64,000 nt of DNA. Origin: Dyadobacter koreensis. GTDB taxonomy: Bacteria > Bacteroidota > Bacteroidia > Cytophagales > Spirosomataceae. Positions 52,930-63,048 of the stretch are shown piece by piece (the first letter of the stretch is position 1; each line of letters starts with the position of its first letter). The notes below the pieces were generated by a model. It did no database searches. It was given only the letters and a program-made list of their open reading frames with translations, and was not told where the DNA came from. Both the position numbers and the translations under genes were made by a program. The stretch is from positions 124,001 to 188,000 of the forward strand of contig NZ_FNXY01000009.1 in the NCBI RefSeq assembly GCF_900108855.1, read 5' to 3'.

Positions 52930-54381
52930 TTATTCATTCGACAGCTTACTATTTTTCTTTCCATATCCAAAATATACAGCCAGACCCAGTGCAAGCCAGA
53001 TCGCGAGACGGTACCAGCTTTCAATTGGCAGCGAGTACATCAGGTATAGACAAACCACGATACCCATAATTGGTACGAAAGGAACCAACGGCGTACGGAA
53101 TGAACGTTTAAGATCAGGACGTTTTACGCGTAGCATCCAGACGCCCACGCAAACAAGGCAGAATGCAAAAAGGGTACCTATACTTACCATATGCCCAAGA
53201 TCACTAACAGGCACAAGTCCTGAAAAAAGACTCACGAAAATCATGAAGAAAAGATTGGTTTTCCAAGGTGTACTGAATTTTGGATGAACCGCACTGAAAA
53301 ATTTTGGAAGCAGACCGTCTCTGCTCATCGAATAAAACACCCGGCTTTGTCCTAAAAGCATTACGAGCATAACGGAAGTATATCCGGCCAAAATTGCGAT
53401 AATCAAACCTGTTTGAAGTGTATCATAACCTGTTTTTGCAAATGCAGTCGCTGCAGGTTTTGCGTCATTGGCAAACTCAGTATATTTTACCAATCCTGTC
53501 ATTACGTGTGCAAAAAGTACATATAGCAAGGTACAAATAACAAGTGAACCCAGGATACCGATTGGCATACCTTTCTGAGGATTTTTAGCTTCCTGAGCAG
53601 CCGTAGAAACCGCGTCGAAACCGATGAAAGCAAAGAATACAACCGCAGCACCCGTAGCGATACCAGACCAGCCAAAATTTTCATAATTCCCGGTATTTTC
53701 AGGAATATATGGTACATAATTCTGTGGATCGATATGGCTCCATCCTAACGCGATGAATATCAGAACCACTGCCACTTTAACACAAACAAGAATATTGTTA
53801 AGAAATGCAGATCCCTGTGTACCCCTGATTAAAAGTAAAGAAAGAACCCAGATGATCAGGATTGCAGGCAAGTTTACAATACCGTTGTCGATAATCGTTC
53901 CGTCACTTAACTTCACAACCTCGTAAGGAGAACATACCAATTGAGCAGGCAAGTGAATTCCGAACGAACTCAAAAATTCAAGTAAATAACGAGACCAGCT
54001 TACAGATACCGTTGCAGCGCCTAATGCATATTCAAGAACAAGGTCCCATCCGATAATCCATGCTACGAATTCGCCCATTGTTGCATAGGAATAGGTGTAA
54101 GCACTTCCCGCAATTGGGATCATTGATGCAAACTCAGCATAACACAAACCCGCAAATCCACACCCTACGGCAGCGAGAATAAATGAAATTGTTACAGCAG
54201 GTCCTGCATGTTCTGCGGCTGCAATTCCTGTAAGGGAAAAAAGACCAGCACCAATGATGGCGCCAATACCCAGCGCGATCAAACTTGTCGAACTTAGAGA
54301 TCGCTTAAGCTGATTTCCCTCCCCGCTCGACTCGAGCATTAATTTTTCAATTGGCTTCTTTACCCAAAGTTGATTTGCCAT
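52930..54381 (-). CDS. APC-family amino acid permease (cationic amino acid transporter type)
   Basis: A 483-residue transporter with about 12 membrane helices. The family signature GIGAIIGAGLFSLTGIAA and the segment YSYATMGEFVAWIIGWDLVL are typical. An N-terminal stretch reads IEKLMLESSGEGNQLKRSL. It probably moves an amino acid with a proton across the inner membrane; the substrate is not clear from sequence. It converges on lhgO and is read in the same direction as secDF. Confidence 0.88.
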   Translation of the reverse strand: MANQLWVKKPIEKLMLESSGEGNQLKRSLSSTSLIALGIGAIIGAGLFSLTGIAAAEHAGPAVTISFILAAVGCGFAGLCYAEFASMIPIAGSAYTYSYATMGEFVAWIIGWDLVLEYALGAATVSVSWSRYLLEFLSSFGIHLPAQLVCSPYEVVKLSDGTIIDNGIVNLPAILIIWVLSLLLIRGTQGSAFLNNILVCVKVAVVLIFIALGWSHIDPQNYVPYIPENTGNYENFGWSGIATGAAVVFFAFIGFDAVSTAAQEAKNPQKGMPIGILGSLVICTLLYVLFAHVMTGLVKYTEFANDAKPAATAFAKTGYDTLQTGLIIAILAGYTSVMLVMLLGQSRVFYSMSRDGLLPKFFSAVHPKFSTPWKTNLFFMIFVSLFSGLVPVSDLGHMVSIGTLFAFCLVCVGVWMLRVKRPDLKRSFRTPLVPFVPIMGIVVCLYLMYSLPIESWYRLAIWLALGLAVYFGYGKKNSKLSNE

Positions 54382-54463
54382 ATAGTAATTCTGATTGGAG
54401 TTATTATTTCAATATCTTATAAAACTAAAATAAAATTCGCTAAGTCTGTCTTAGCTAAAGAAT

Positions 54464-54496
54464 AAAAGGGGGAAAGTAAAATACTTTCCCCCTTTT
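54464..54496. terminator. Terminator between secDF and the permease gene
   Basis: AAAAGGGGGAAAGTA pairs perfectly with TACTTTCCCCCTTTT around a short A loop. The T-run for the minus strand follows secDF's stop. Confidence 0.85.
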
Positions 54497-54510
54497 ATTA
54501 TCTAAAATGC

Positions 54511-57486
54511 TTATGCTTTAACTCCTTTCGTCTTTGCGGCGGCCGTTGTGGCATCGACACTTACCAAAGAAGCATTCTTGATTTTTTCACGCTGAAGAAT
54601 GTCAACTACAACCGGGGCAGCTACAAACAGGGAAGAATAAGTTCCAACGATTACACCCAGTAACATACAGAATGTAAATCCACGGATTACCTCACCTCCA
54701 AATACCAATAACACGATCAAAACCAACATAACCGAGATACCAGTAACGGCTGTACGGCTTAACGTACTGTTAAGGGCATTGTTGATAATAGTTGGCAATG
54801 TCTCAGTTGTTGCTTTGTCATCCTTCAAATAATCACGGATCCTGTCATAAATAACAACCGTATCATTCATTGAGTAACCGATCACCGTCAGGATTGCTCC
54901 GATAAACGCCTGGTCAATGTCAAGGGAGAATGGCAGCCATCCGTTAAATAAAGAATAAACGGCAAGCAAAATAACAACGTCATGCGCAAGAGACATGACC
55001 GCCCCATAACTAAATGCAAGTCGTTTGAAACGTAGATAGATATAAACAAAGTTGGCAGCCAAAGCAAGCAAAACTGCATACAAAGCATTAATCATGGTGT
55101 CATATGCAATCGTCGGACCTACTTTGTTTGAGCTGACAATAGTTCCCTTATTGTCTTTTACTTTCGAGACTCCTTCCATGATCTTCGCCTCTGCTTTTTG
55201 ATCAGCATCGGGAGCTGTGTCTTCGATCAGATAATCTGTAGTAATTTTAACCTGATCAAACCCTCCAAATGTTTTCACTTCAGGCGAGCTTCCAAGCGCT
55301 GCACTCATCACTTCACGAACTTCGTCTGTTTCAACACTTTTCTCAAAACGAACAACATACGAACGTCCACCTTTGAAGTCAATTCCAAGTCCAAACCCTT
55401 TGAAGATGAAAGATCCCACTCCAATCGCCATGATAACAGTTGAAATAATGTAGAAGCGACGACGCTGCGATACAAAGTCAAAATCGTTATCCTTAAACCA
55501 GTTTTTAGTCAGACCAGAATAAAACTTGTAAACTTTTCCGTTACGTATCTGATATTCAAGGAATAATCTAGTAATGAATATCGCAGTGAAAAGTGACGTA
55601 AGCAAACCAAGTACCAGCGTGGTAGCGAAACCTAAAACAAGACCTGAACCAAATGTGTAAAGGATAATACCTGTAAGAAGTGTCGTTACATTCGAGTCAA
55701 TAATGGCTGTCATTGAATGCTTGAAACCATCTGCAACGGCCAGTTTAAATGGCTTTCCGGCTTCGATTTCAATTTTTATCCCTTCGTAGATAAGTACGTT
55801 CGCATCGACAGCCATACCAATCGAAAGAACGATACCTGCGATACCTGAAAGTGTAAGCACAGCTCCGAGAGAAGCCATCACACCTAAAAGGAGGAACAAG
55901 TTTAGAAGAAGCGTAATATCAGCAACAAAACCAGCGCCGCTGTAATATGCAACCATGAACACAAGGATAACCACCAGACCAATCAAAGATGACAAAACAC
56001 CGGCAGTAATCGCTTCTGAACCTAGTGTAGACCCAACAATTGCTTCTTCAACAATGTGCGTAGGAGCCGGCAATTTACCTGCTTTAAGCACGTTGGACAT
56101 ATCTTTTGTCTCTTCAACTGTGAAGTTACCTGTGATACTTGAGTTACCATTTGGAATTTCACCTTGAACCGTAGGAGCAGTATAAACAAGATTATCAATA
56201 ATAATCGCAACCGGACGACCGATGCTGTTGGCAGTCAGGGTACGCCATTTACGAGCACCTTCACCATTCATACGCATCGTTACTTCCGGACGGCCACGAT
56301 CATCATAATCATGCGTCGCATCTACGATCACATCACCTTCCATAGCAGCCTGGCCATTTTGTTTCTTAATGAAATACAATGGCAGAATCAACTGATTGTT
56401 TGTTCCTGGAGTTCCTTTACGATCCCACATGAAAACGAGATCAGCAGGGAACATTGAACGAACTTCCGGACTCTGAAGAATTGCGTTCGCACGAGCAGTA
56501 TCTTTCAAATAAACACCCAAACCTTGTGGCATTGGTACAAAAAGGCTTGTCAAAGCAGCACTTTGTGCAGCAAGAGCGGATGAATCTGTTTTTGAAGAAT
56601 CTCCTTTTTGTTCAAGCTGAGCAGCAAGACCGCTCAAACCTGATTTTTTAGTGGTATCCGTTGCTGCAGCGGCAGAGGCTGGCTTTCCAGCTGCTTTTTC
56701 TTTCGCGTCTTCACGAGCTAAGTAGCTTCCAAGCTGATCGATTGCAGGAGCTAATTCGTTAGTAAGATATACCTGAGCGAATTCCAGTTTCGCAGCACCC
56801 GACAAAAGGCGACGAACACGTTCCGGGTTATCAACCCCTGGAAGTTCAACCAATACGCGATTTGTTCCTGGGAGACGCTGAATATTCGGGTTTGTTACAC
56901 CAAATTTGTCAATACGAGCCTGCGTAATCTGGAAAGCTCTGTCAATTGCTCCGTCGATTTCCGTGTTAAGCATTTTAACAACATCACCATCTGACGAATT
57001 GCTGTTGATTTTGGTACGGTTTGCACTTGTAGCAAATACACTCGCAAGACTTGTGTTCGGAGCAGCATCCTTAAATGCTGAAACAAAAATCTTTACAAAA
57101 GCCTTGTTATCTGCTTTTTTATCTGCCTGCGCTGCCTGTAGAGCTTTTTGAAACGATGCGCTGCGAGCATTTCCACCAGCCATTCCTTTCAAAATTTCAG
57201 CAGGAGAAACTTCCAAAACAACGTGCATACCACCTTGAAGGTCAAGACCAAGGCTAAGCTCACGTTCCATTACTTCCTGCAAAGTTTGCCCCAGGTATAC
57301 ATCTTCGCGCCAAAGCGAATCAATATAGTGTTGTTTTTTCTTGTCATCTACTTTCCCCGATGCATCAGTGGCATAGGTTTCAGCCTTTCCTTTTATGTTG
57401 CGTGAAACGAACGTAAAAGAAAGGTAATAGGCACTAATAAGAGCTAACACAATCGTTAGCGCAATTACTCCATTCTTGTTAGTCAT
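54511..57486 (-). CDS. secDF: Fused protein translocase subunit SecDF
   Basis: A 991-residue fusion. The SecD half has the signature LGLDLQGGMHVVLEV near residue 80, the P1 region, and the first six membrane helices around 490-640. The SecF half begins after 670 and contains FKGFGLGIDFKGGRSYVV, then another six helices. It uses the proton gradient to help complete protein export. Fusion is the usual form in Bacteroidota. An Ala/Lys-rich stretch around 265-320 is a variable insert. Confidence 0.95.
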   Translation of the reverse strand: MTNKNGVIALTIVLALISAYYLSFTFVSRNIKGKAETYATDASGKVDDKKKQHYIDSLWREDVYLGQTLQEVMERELSLGLDLQGGMHVVLEVSPAEILKGMAGGNARSASFQKALQAAQADKKADNKAFVKIFVSAFKDAAPNTSLASVFATSANRTKINSNSSDGDVVKMLNTEIDGAIDRAFQITQARIDKFGVTNPNIQRLPGTNRVLVELPGVDNPERVRRLLSGAAKLEFAQVYLTNELAPAIDQLGSYLAREDAKEKAAGKPASAAAATDTTKKSGLSGLAAQLEQKGDSSKTDSSALAAQSAALTSLFVPMPQGLGVYLKDTARANAILQSPEVRSMFPADLVFMWDRKGTPGTNNQLILPLYFIKKQNGQAAMEGDVIVDATHDYDDRGRPEVTMRMNGEGARKWRTLTANSIGRPVAIIIDNLVYTAPTVQGEIPNGNSSITGNFTVEETKDMSNVLKAGKLPAPTHIVEEAIVGSTLGSEAITAGVLSSLIGLVVILVFMVAYYSGAGFVADITLLLNLFLLLGVMASLGAVLTLSGIAGIVLSIGMAVDANVLIYEGIKIEIEAGKPFKLAVADGFKHSMTAIIDSNVTTLLTGIILYTFGSGLVLGFATTLVLGLLTSLFTAIFITRLFLEYQIRNGKVYKFYSGLTKNWFKDNDFDFVSQRRRFYIISTVIMAIGVGSFIFKGFGLGIDFKGGRSYVVRFEKSVETDEVREVMSAALGSSPEVKTFGGFDQVKITTDYLIEDTAPDADQKAEAKIMEGVSKVKDNKGTIVSSNKVGPTIAYDTMINALYAVLLALAANFVYIYLRFKRLAFSYGAVMSLAHDVVILLAVYSLFNGWLPFSLDIDQAFIGAILTVIGYSMNDTVVIYDRIRDYLKDDKATTETLPTIINNALNSTLSRTAVTGISVMLVLIVLLVFGGEVIRGFTFCMLLGVIVGTYSSLFVAAPVVVDILQREKIKNASLVSVDATTAAAKTKGVKA

Positions 57487-57650
57487 TGTTTTGTAAAAAA
57501 TGTGAAATTTTCAAATAGATAAGATTGGGGACGTGCAGTTTATGACTCGCAGTCCGGGATAACAATATTTAAGTCATGAGGATATAAGAGCAGGCGCCGT
57601 AAAGACAGGCGGCTTATAGACTTTCAATCTGCATGATCAACGACGCATTG

Positions 57651-58058
57651 TCACGGAGCATTGGTGACAATATATCTGGCAAAGACTCGACTGAAACAGG
57701 AGAACGAGAAATGCGACTCCCGGAAAGCGACTTCAACAATATGTTGGCTTTCAATAAATTGCCAGACTGGCTGTGGAGCAAAATAAAAATAATGAGAGAA
57801 ATCAAACGAAATGGCCGGCGTAATAACCGCGTCGAGAGCAAGCGCACTTACCGTCGCCTGATGATCGTCAGGCGTGTTGGCGGCGGCATCACTGGAAATT
57901 CCTTTTGTGATCGCCTTGGCACTTTTAGAAAATTGCTGAGCCGTATCGCTGTTACTTGGCCATGACTTCACTCCGGCTACCATCAAAAGCATGGCGGCTA
58001 GCAGTAAGCTGATTGTCTGGTTGATAACTTTTTTTGTCTTCACGATTCGGGTCTTCAT
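57651..58058 (-). CDS. Small exported protein of unknown function
   Basis: A 135-residue protein with a signal peptide (VINQTISLLLAAMLLMVAG). The mature part is Ser/Ala-rich at first (SNSDTAQQFSKSAKAITKG), then aromatic (SFDFSHYFYFAPQPVWQF). No family is recognised. It lies between secDF and the P1 peptidase gene on the same strand. The opposite strand also carries an open frame, but without a signal peptide or plausible start. Confidence 0.55.
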   Translation of the reverse strand: MKTRIVKTKKVINQTISLLLAAMLLMVAGVKSWPSNSDTAQQFSKSAKAITKGISSDAAANTPDDHQATVSALALDAVITPAISFDFSHYFYFAPQPVWQFIESQHIVEVAFRESHFSFSCFSRVFARYIVTNAP

Positions 58059-58165
58059 TTAAACCGCAAATTTTAAACCAAAATATTACAATCGCAAGTA
58101 GTTTGCCGGAATTATCTGAATTAACATTTTGATAAACTGTAAATAACGAGAAGGAAAAGTAAGTC

Positions 58166-59284
58166 TTACTTCAATCGGCCATATTTTCGCATGATTTCAA
58201 GGACTTTTTCTTTAGGTAATTCTTCAACAGCATGACTTTGCGTACCATCGGAAGTTTTGGCCATAAATAGAGAATTAATAATGGCTTCATTCGTCGCTTC
58301 TATTGTTGCCATGAAAAGCGGCGACACGTAATCGTTATGTAAGAGAGTGACACTGGAAGTTCCCTGCTTCGTTTCATGCGGAATTTGGTATGCTGTTGAG
58401 AACGCGATCACATAATCTCCACTTCCGTTGGAAGCAATTCCGCCGGTTTCAGCCATGCCCATGATAGCACGTTTTGCCAGTCGTTTCAAATTTCTGGCAT
58501 CCAACGGCGCATCTGTGGCAATGATCATCATACAGGATCCATCTGAAGATTTGTCAAGTGTTTCTTTGAAAGCATATTTTCCTAATTCTTCTCCGACAGG
58601 AACACCGTTTACTTTTAAAACACCGCCAAAATTTGTCTGCGTTAAGACACCGACAGTATATCCTCCCAGTTTTTCAGGCAATTTTCTGGAAGAGGTTCCG
58701 ATTCCGCCTTTGAAATTAAAACAAACAGTTCCCGTTCCCGCACCGACATTTCCTTCATCCACTTTTCCGGTTTGTGCTTTCATTAATGCCTGCAAAACAT
58801 GCTCTTTTTTCACATGTCTTCCACGGATATCATTTAAAAACCCGTCATTCGTTTCTCCAACTACGGGATTTACCGATCGCACATTTTCATTACCTTTCTG
58901 ATTAATAGTCCAGTCAATCAGAGCATCCGCAGCTGTCGGGACACTTAACGTATTCGTTAAAATTATCGGTGTTTCCATTGTTCCCAGTTCTTCAACCTGA
59001 GAATAACCTGCAAGTTTTCCAAAGCCGTTTCCTATATAAATTGCAGCCGGGACTTTTTGTTGAAAAAGATTTCCCTCTCTTGGCAAAATGGCTGTGACGC
59101 CGGTGCGAATATCTTTACCGTCAGTCAAAGTAACCTGACCAACCTTGACACCGGCAACATCCGTGATCGCATTAAAAGTGCCAGTCGGTAAAACACCAAT
59201 TTTTATTCCAAGTTCGCGCGGCCTCTTTTGGGCATTAACGTGGATTGTCGTTAGCAGAAGAAGAGTAAGGAGTGCGTTTTTCAT
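58166..59284 (-). CDS. P1-family (DmpA-type) aminopeptidase, exported
   Basis: A 372-residue protein from the ATG at 59284, giving a signal peptide LLTLLLLTTIHVNAQ; an ATG eight codons earlier is possible. The segment IASNGSGDYVIAFST carries the Gly-Ser autocleavage site of DmpA-like N-terminal nucleophile hydrolases, where Ser becomes the catalytic N-terminus. It would cleave small peptides or peptide-like esters. Neighbours do not suggest a substrate. Confidence 0.88.
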   Translation of the reverse strand: MKNALLTLLLLTTIHVNAQKRPRELGIKIGVLPTGTFNAITDVAGVKVGQVTLTDGKDIRTGVTAILPREGNLFQQKVPAAIYIGNGFGKLAGYSQVEELGTMETPIILTNTLSVPTAADALIDWTINQKGNENVRSVNPVVGETNDGFLNDIRGRHVKKEHVLQALMKAQTGKVDEGNVGAGTGTVCFNFKGGIGTSSRKLPEKLGGYTVGVLTQTNFGGVLKVNGVPVGEELGKYAFKETLDKSSDGSCMMIIATDAPLDARNLKRLAKRAIMGMAETGGIASNGSGDYVIAFSTAYQIPHETKQGTSSVTLLHNDYVSPLFMATIEATNEAIINSLFMAKTSDGTQSHAVEELPKEKVLEIMRKYGRLK

Positions 59285-59366
59285 CGGGAAGATTTTATGA
59301 AATTCCAATATACGAAAAGAACTTATAATCCTGCACTTGAATCGCTGATGGGCATTTATAAAAACA

Positions 59367-59397
59367 AAAACCGCCAGAAATCGTGTCTGACGGTTTT
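59367..59397 (-). terminator. Terminator after the DUF4249 gene
   Basis: AAAACCGCCAGA pairs with TCTGACGGTTTT with one mismatch; a T-rich tail follows on the minus strand. Confidence 0.75.
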
Positions 59398-59448
59398 AAA
59401 AAGAAGGTTTACAAATGTCGTTTTATAGTGAAGTAAGAGACCTTGAGA

Positions 59449-60378
59449 TCAATCTTCCGGGCGTGCTTTTTTCGGATCAATAACGGTTTCCATTCTGCTT
59501 ACCGCCGAAGCTCCGAAATACCCAAGTGCTTTTCTTCCGTTCGGATCTGCATTAATCACATTTGACTTAATGTTGGCGATCGGCGTAGCGAACAAACCTC
59601 CGTTAGAACTTTGCTCGACAATTTGCTGCAAAAAGTAAAACGCTTCATTGGTGATACTATGCAACTCAACGCCCACGTGACTGCCGGCCTGATATAAAGA
59701 ATCATAAGTAATAGATCTTCTCAACGGTTGAATAAAAATTAAACCATCCGAAGGTGCTCCTGCACCAAAAGCTGCATCCCAGGCAATAGAAATCTTTTCT
59801 GCTTTATCCACATTCGTTTTTCCATTCAATACTTCTTTAATCCAATAAGTATCTCCGGTTCCGGCAAAATCACGGGCATAAAACTCGGCGATATAGCCTG
59901 TCTTTTGTCCATCGTCCGGTGTGAACGGCAGCGTTTCGTTTGTATATACAAGAGAATCAATTTTCGGAACACGTTTGATCTCATTTTTAGATGTATAGAC
60001 TTCCTGCTCGTGCTCGATTCTCAAAGAGTATTTGCCACCAACATGCCCCAAAGTATCAGTATTCAATTTTCCCCAGGTGTAGTTTCCAGTTCCATCCTTA
60101 TCCGTGAACTCGTAGACTTTCCCCAGGTTATCCGTCACGGTGACTTTTGCACCTAATACCGGTTTGATCGGATTTTTGTCAAAATATGCAGATGACCAGG
60201 TTAAAGTGATTGTTTGCGTTCCAGGCTGATTTGTTATCCAACCATCCACAACCAATTGCGTCGGCCCGGTCTCTGTGTTCAGATCAATGACATCCTCGCA
60301 GCTTGATAACCCGGCGATTGCCAGAACCAGCGCCAAAGTTTGAAAGATGCGTACTGTTGAGAATTTATATTTTTTCAT
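59449..60378 (-). CDS. DUF4249 lipoprotein
   Basis: A 309-residue lipoprotein (LSSC, Cys27) with the DUF4249 pattern: CEDVIDLNTETGPTQLVVDGW, then PVLGAKVTVTDNLGKVYEF. This family regularly follows a TonB receptor with a carboxypeptidase-like N-terminal domain, as here (gap of 6 bases), and takes the place of a SusD-like partner. The ligand is unknown. Confidence 0.9.
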   Translation of the reverse strand: MKKYKFSTVRIFQTLALVLAIAGLSSCEDVIDLNTETGPTQLVVDGWITNQPGTQTITLTWSSAYFDKNPIKPVLGAKVTVTDNLGKVYEFTDKDGTGNYTWGKLNTDTLGHVGGKYSLRIEHEQEVYTSKNEIKRVPKIDSLVYTNETLPFTPDDGQKTGYIAEFYARDFAGTGDTYWIKEVLNGKTNVDKAEKISIAWDAAFGAGAPSDGLIFIQPLRRSITYDSLYQAGSHVGVELHSITNEAFYFLQQIVEQSSNGGLFATPIANIKSNVINADPNGRKALGYFGASAVSRMETVIDPKKARPED

Positions 60379-60384
60379 GGCTGA

Positions 60385-62784
60385 TTAAAACTTAAAATTA
60401 TAGGTAACCGAAGGGATCAGACTTCCAATCACGGAATAGCGAACAGCTTCTGTTCTCAGCATATTCTGAGTCCTGTCGCTGACCGTTGGCTTATCATCAT
60501 TCTGGCGTGTATATACCGAGAAGGCATTCCGACGGTTGTAGACATTATAGATTGAAAAAACCCATTCACCTTCTCCAATACCGAATAATTTCTTACGGGC
60601 TTTGAGCGTCGCCGCCAGATCCAGTCTATGGTAAGCTGGAATACGGTTATTGTTTCTGACATTATTATAGTTGTTTCCCAAAGATATTCCTCCCCATGAA
60701 TATCCGTTCGTAGGAAAAGTTGCCGGCGTCCCGGAAGTTATTGTAAAGTTTGACGATAATGTCAGTCGCTTGTTCAACTCATAAATTGCAACCGAAGTGA
60801 AGTTGTGAGGCTTATCAAAACGGGCCGGAAACCAGTTGTCATTATTGATACTCATGACCTGTCTTTCTGTTTTCGACAAAGTGTAGCTAATCCATCCTGT
60901 TAAACGGCCTTTGTTTTTCTTCAAATAAAATTCAGCTCCGTAAGCACGGCCTTTTCCGGTTAATAAATCACCTTCAACAAATTGATTCAGCAACAAATCT
61001 GAGCCAGTCACATAGTCAATCTGGTTATGAAGTTTTTTATAATAAACCTCCACAGAAGCCTCGAACATATTATCCTTAAAATTCTGGAACCATCCCGCAG
61101 CTACCTGGTCAGCAAGCTCAGGTTTTATATTTGAAGAGCTCAGCGTCCAAACATCCAAAGGAGAACTTGCGGCTGTGTTAGACAACAGGTGAAGATATTG
61201 AGACATCCGGTTGTAGCTCAATTTCAAAGAAGCGGTGGACGTAATGCCTACATTGACTGCAAAACGAGGCTCCCAATTTCCGTATGTTTTGATCACATCA
61301 CCCTTGCCATATTCTGTTCCTGGAAAAATCGGCTGTTTTCTTATACCCGCTGTGGTATCTCCATATAAATATTCAGTTCCAGGCCCCAGGCTGCGATAGT
61401 AAGAATAACGGATACCATACTGTAAGGAAATCCTGTCTGTTAATTTTTGCTCATTAGCAATGTACAAAGCTGATTCATCCGCATGGCGTGATGGCAGATC
61501 CAGGTTAAGTCCTTCGCCTTCTGAAACGGCTGTGGCTTTTCCGGGGCGTGAGTCATAATTGATATACTGACCACCAAAAGTCAGCTGGTTATTTGGTGTG
61601 ATGTAATAAGTAAAATCTGGTTTTACACTTTTGCTGATAATTTTGGATTTCCAGACAAAACGATCTTTCGCCTGTTCATCATTTTCATTCTGACCAAGAT
61701 TATAATCGTAGTTACTGTAATAACCAGTCAGGTTCATGAACAATTTATTTGAAAAAATGTGGTTCCAGCGAGCTGTTGCAGTGGCATTTCCCCAGCCAAA
61801 ACCAAAATCTCCGCCACCAAAAACATCTTTACCAAAATAACCGGAAGCAAAGAATGTATCCTTATTCCCTAAACGATAATTTACCTTGGCCGTCAGATCA
61901 TAAAAATTAAACTTCGAATCTTTCAAATCTTTGTTCAAAAAAGGTTTGGCAAGAATGTCGATATAAGAACGACGACCGGCTACGATAAAGGACCCCTTTC
62001 CGGCAGCGAAAGGTTGTTCATACGTAAGCCGGGAAAATATAGAACCAATTCCGCCATTAATTTCGCGCTTTTTTGCATTTCCTTCTTTCATCCTCACATC
62101 AAGAATCGAAGAAATACGTCCGCCATACTGAGCAGGAATACCGCCTTTGATCAGCTTGACATCTTTTACAACATCAGGATTAAACACAGAGAAAAACCCG
62201 AAAAGGTGAGAGGAGTTATAAACCGGAGCCTCATCAAGCAAGACCAGGTTTTGCGAAATGTCACCACCACGAACGTTAAATCCGGAAGCTCCCTCGCCAA
62301 CAGTGGTAACGCCGGGCAATAGCTGAATACTTCTGATCAAATCGACTTCTCCCAGAAGTGCCGGCATTTTTTTGATGGTTTTCATTTCCACCTTATTCAC
62401 TGACATCTCAATACTTCTTACATTATCGTCTTCTTTCTTAGTTGAAATTGTTACTTCTTTCAAGTTTTCACTTTCATCCGACATCTCAATGTCGACCCGC
62501 TGATCTGTATTTAAATCAACCGTTTTCGAAATTTTCTGATAACCAATGTAGGAGAAAACGACATTATAAGTGCCGTTAGGAAGGGTAAGCGAGTAAAATC
62601 CATACGGATTTGTCACTACGCCGGTTTCAACTTCCTTCACATACACGGAAACGCCGATCAGCCCTTCTCCGTTTGCAAGATCCTTTACATACCCACTGAC
62701 AGTATGTTTATTCTGCGCAGCTGCTGGCAAACTCATCACAAACAGCAGGAGCACAATCCATTTCTTGTGTACTTTATTTTTCAT
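60385..62784 (-). CDS. TonB-dependent receptor with carboxypeptidase-like regulatory domain
   Basis: A 799-residue receptor from the ATG at 62784, with signal peptide WIVLLLFVMSLPAAAQ. A carboxypeptidase-regulatory-like fold (about 25-105; TVSGYVKDLANGEGLIGVSV) leads into the plug (about 120-225; GEGASGFNVRGGDISQNLVL) and a 22-strand barrel. It would import a substrate across the outer membrane with TonB energy, with the DUF4249 lipoprotein as partner. No FecIR or SusD is adjacent. Confidence 0.93.
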   Translation of the reverse strand: MKNKVHKKWIVLLLFVMSLPAAAQNKHTVSGYVKDLANGEGLIGVSVYVKEVETGVVTNPYGFYSLTLPNGTYNVVFSYIGYQKISKTVDLNTDQRVDIEMSDESENLKEVTISTKKEDDNVRSIEMSVNKVEMKTIKKMPALLGEVDLIRSIQLLPGVTTVGEGASGFNVRGGDISQNLVLLDEAPVYNSSHLFGFFSVFNPDVVKDVKLIKGGIPAQYGGRISSILDVRMKEGNAKKREINGGIGSIFSRLTYEQPFAAGKGSFIVAGRRSYIDILAKPFLNKDLKDSKFNFYDLTAKVNYRLGNKDTFFASGYFGKDVFGGGDFGFGWGNATATARWNHIFSNKLFMNLTGYYSNYDYNLGQNENDEQAKDRFVWKSKIISKSVKPDFTYYITPNNQLTFGGQYINYDSRPGKATAVSEGEGLNLDLPSRHADESALYIANEQKLTDRISLQYGIRYSYYRSLGPGTEYLYGDTTAGIRKQPIFPGTEYGKGDVIKTYGNWEPRFAVNVGITSTASLKLSYNRMSQYLHLLSNTAASSPLDVWTLSSSNIKPELADQVAAGWFQNFKDNMFEASVEVYYKKLHNQIDYVTGSDLLLNQFVEGDLLTGKGRAYGAEFYLKKNKGRLTGWISYTLSKTERQVMSINNDNWFPARFDKPHNFTSVAIYELNKRLTLSSNFTITSGTPATFPTNGYSWGGISLGNNYNNVRNNNRIPAYHRLDLAATLKARKKLFGIGEGEWVFSIYNVYNRRNAFSVYTRQNDDKPTVSDRTQNMLRTEAVRYSVIGSLIPSVTYNFKF

Positions 62785-62840
62785 GCTAAAATTTTGGTAG
62801 ATAATAGAAGGCAGGCTTAGCATCTTTACGACCGGTTACG

Positions 62841-62871
62841 CAAAATTGAACTTTTCCTATCCTGATGACAA
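62841..62871 (-). promoter_or_regulatory. Probable promoter of the TonB receptor/DUF4249 operon
   Basis: On the minus strand TTG (62869-62871) precedes CAATTTTG (62841-62848) by 20 bases; one base off consensus. The leader would be about 50 bases. Confidence 0.5.
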
Positions 62872-63048
62872 TCGATCCGGCATTAACCCCCATTTATTTT
62901 TAAAAATAAATTTGAGACGCGTTTCAATTGTTATGCAAAACAAGTGATAATCAGTTGAGAATAATACTAAAAAATGATAAACTGCGTAAAATGGAGAGTG
63001 AATGGAATATTATCCTATTTGCAACGTGAAATATGAAGTAGTACTTTT

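Noticed and set aside
57633..57965. Plus-strand open frame opposite the small exported protein
   Set aside because: No signal peptide, rich in rare-looking Arg runs, no plausible promoter or homologue pattern; taken as a shadow of the minus-strand gene.
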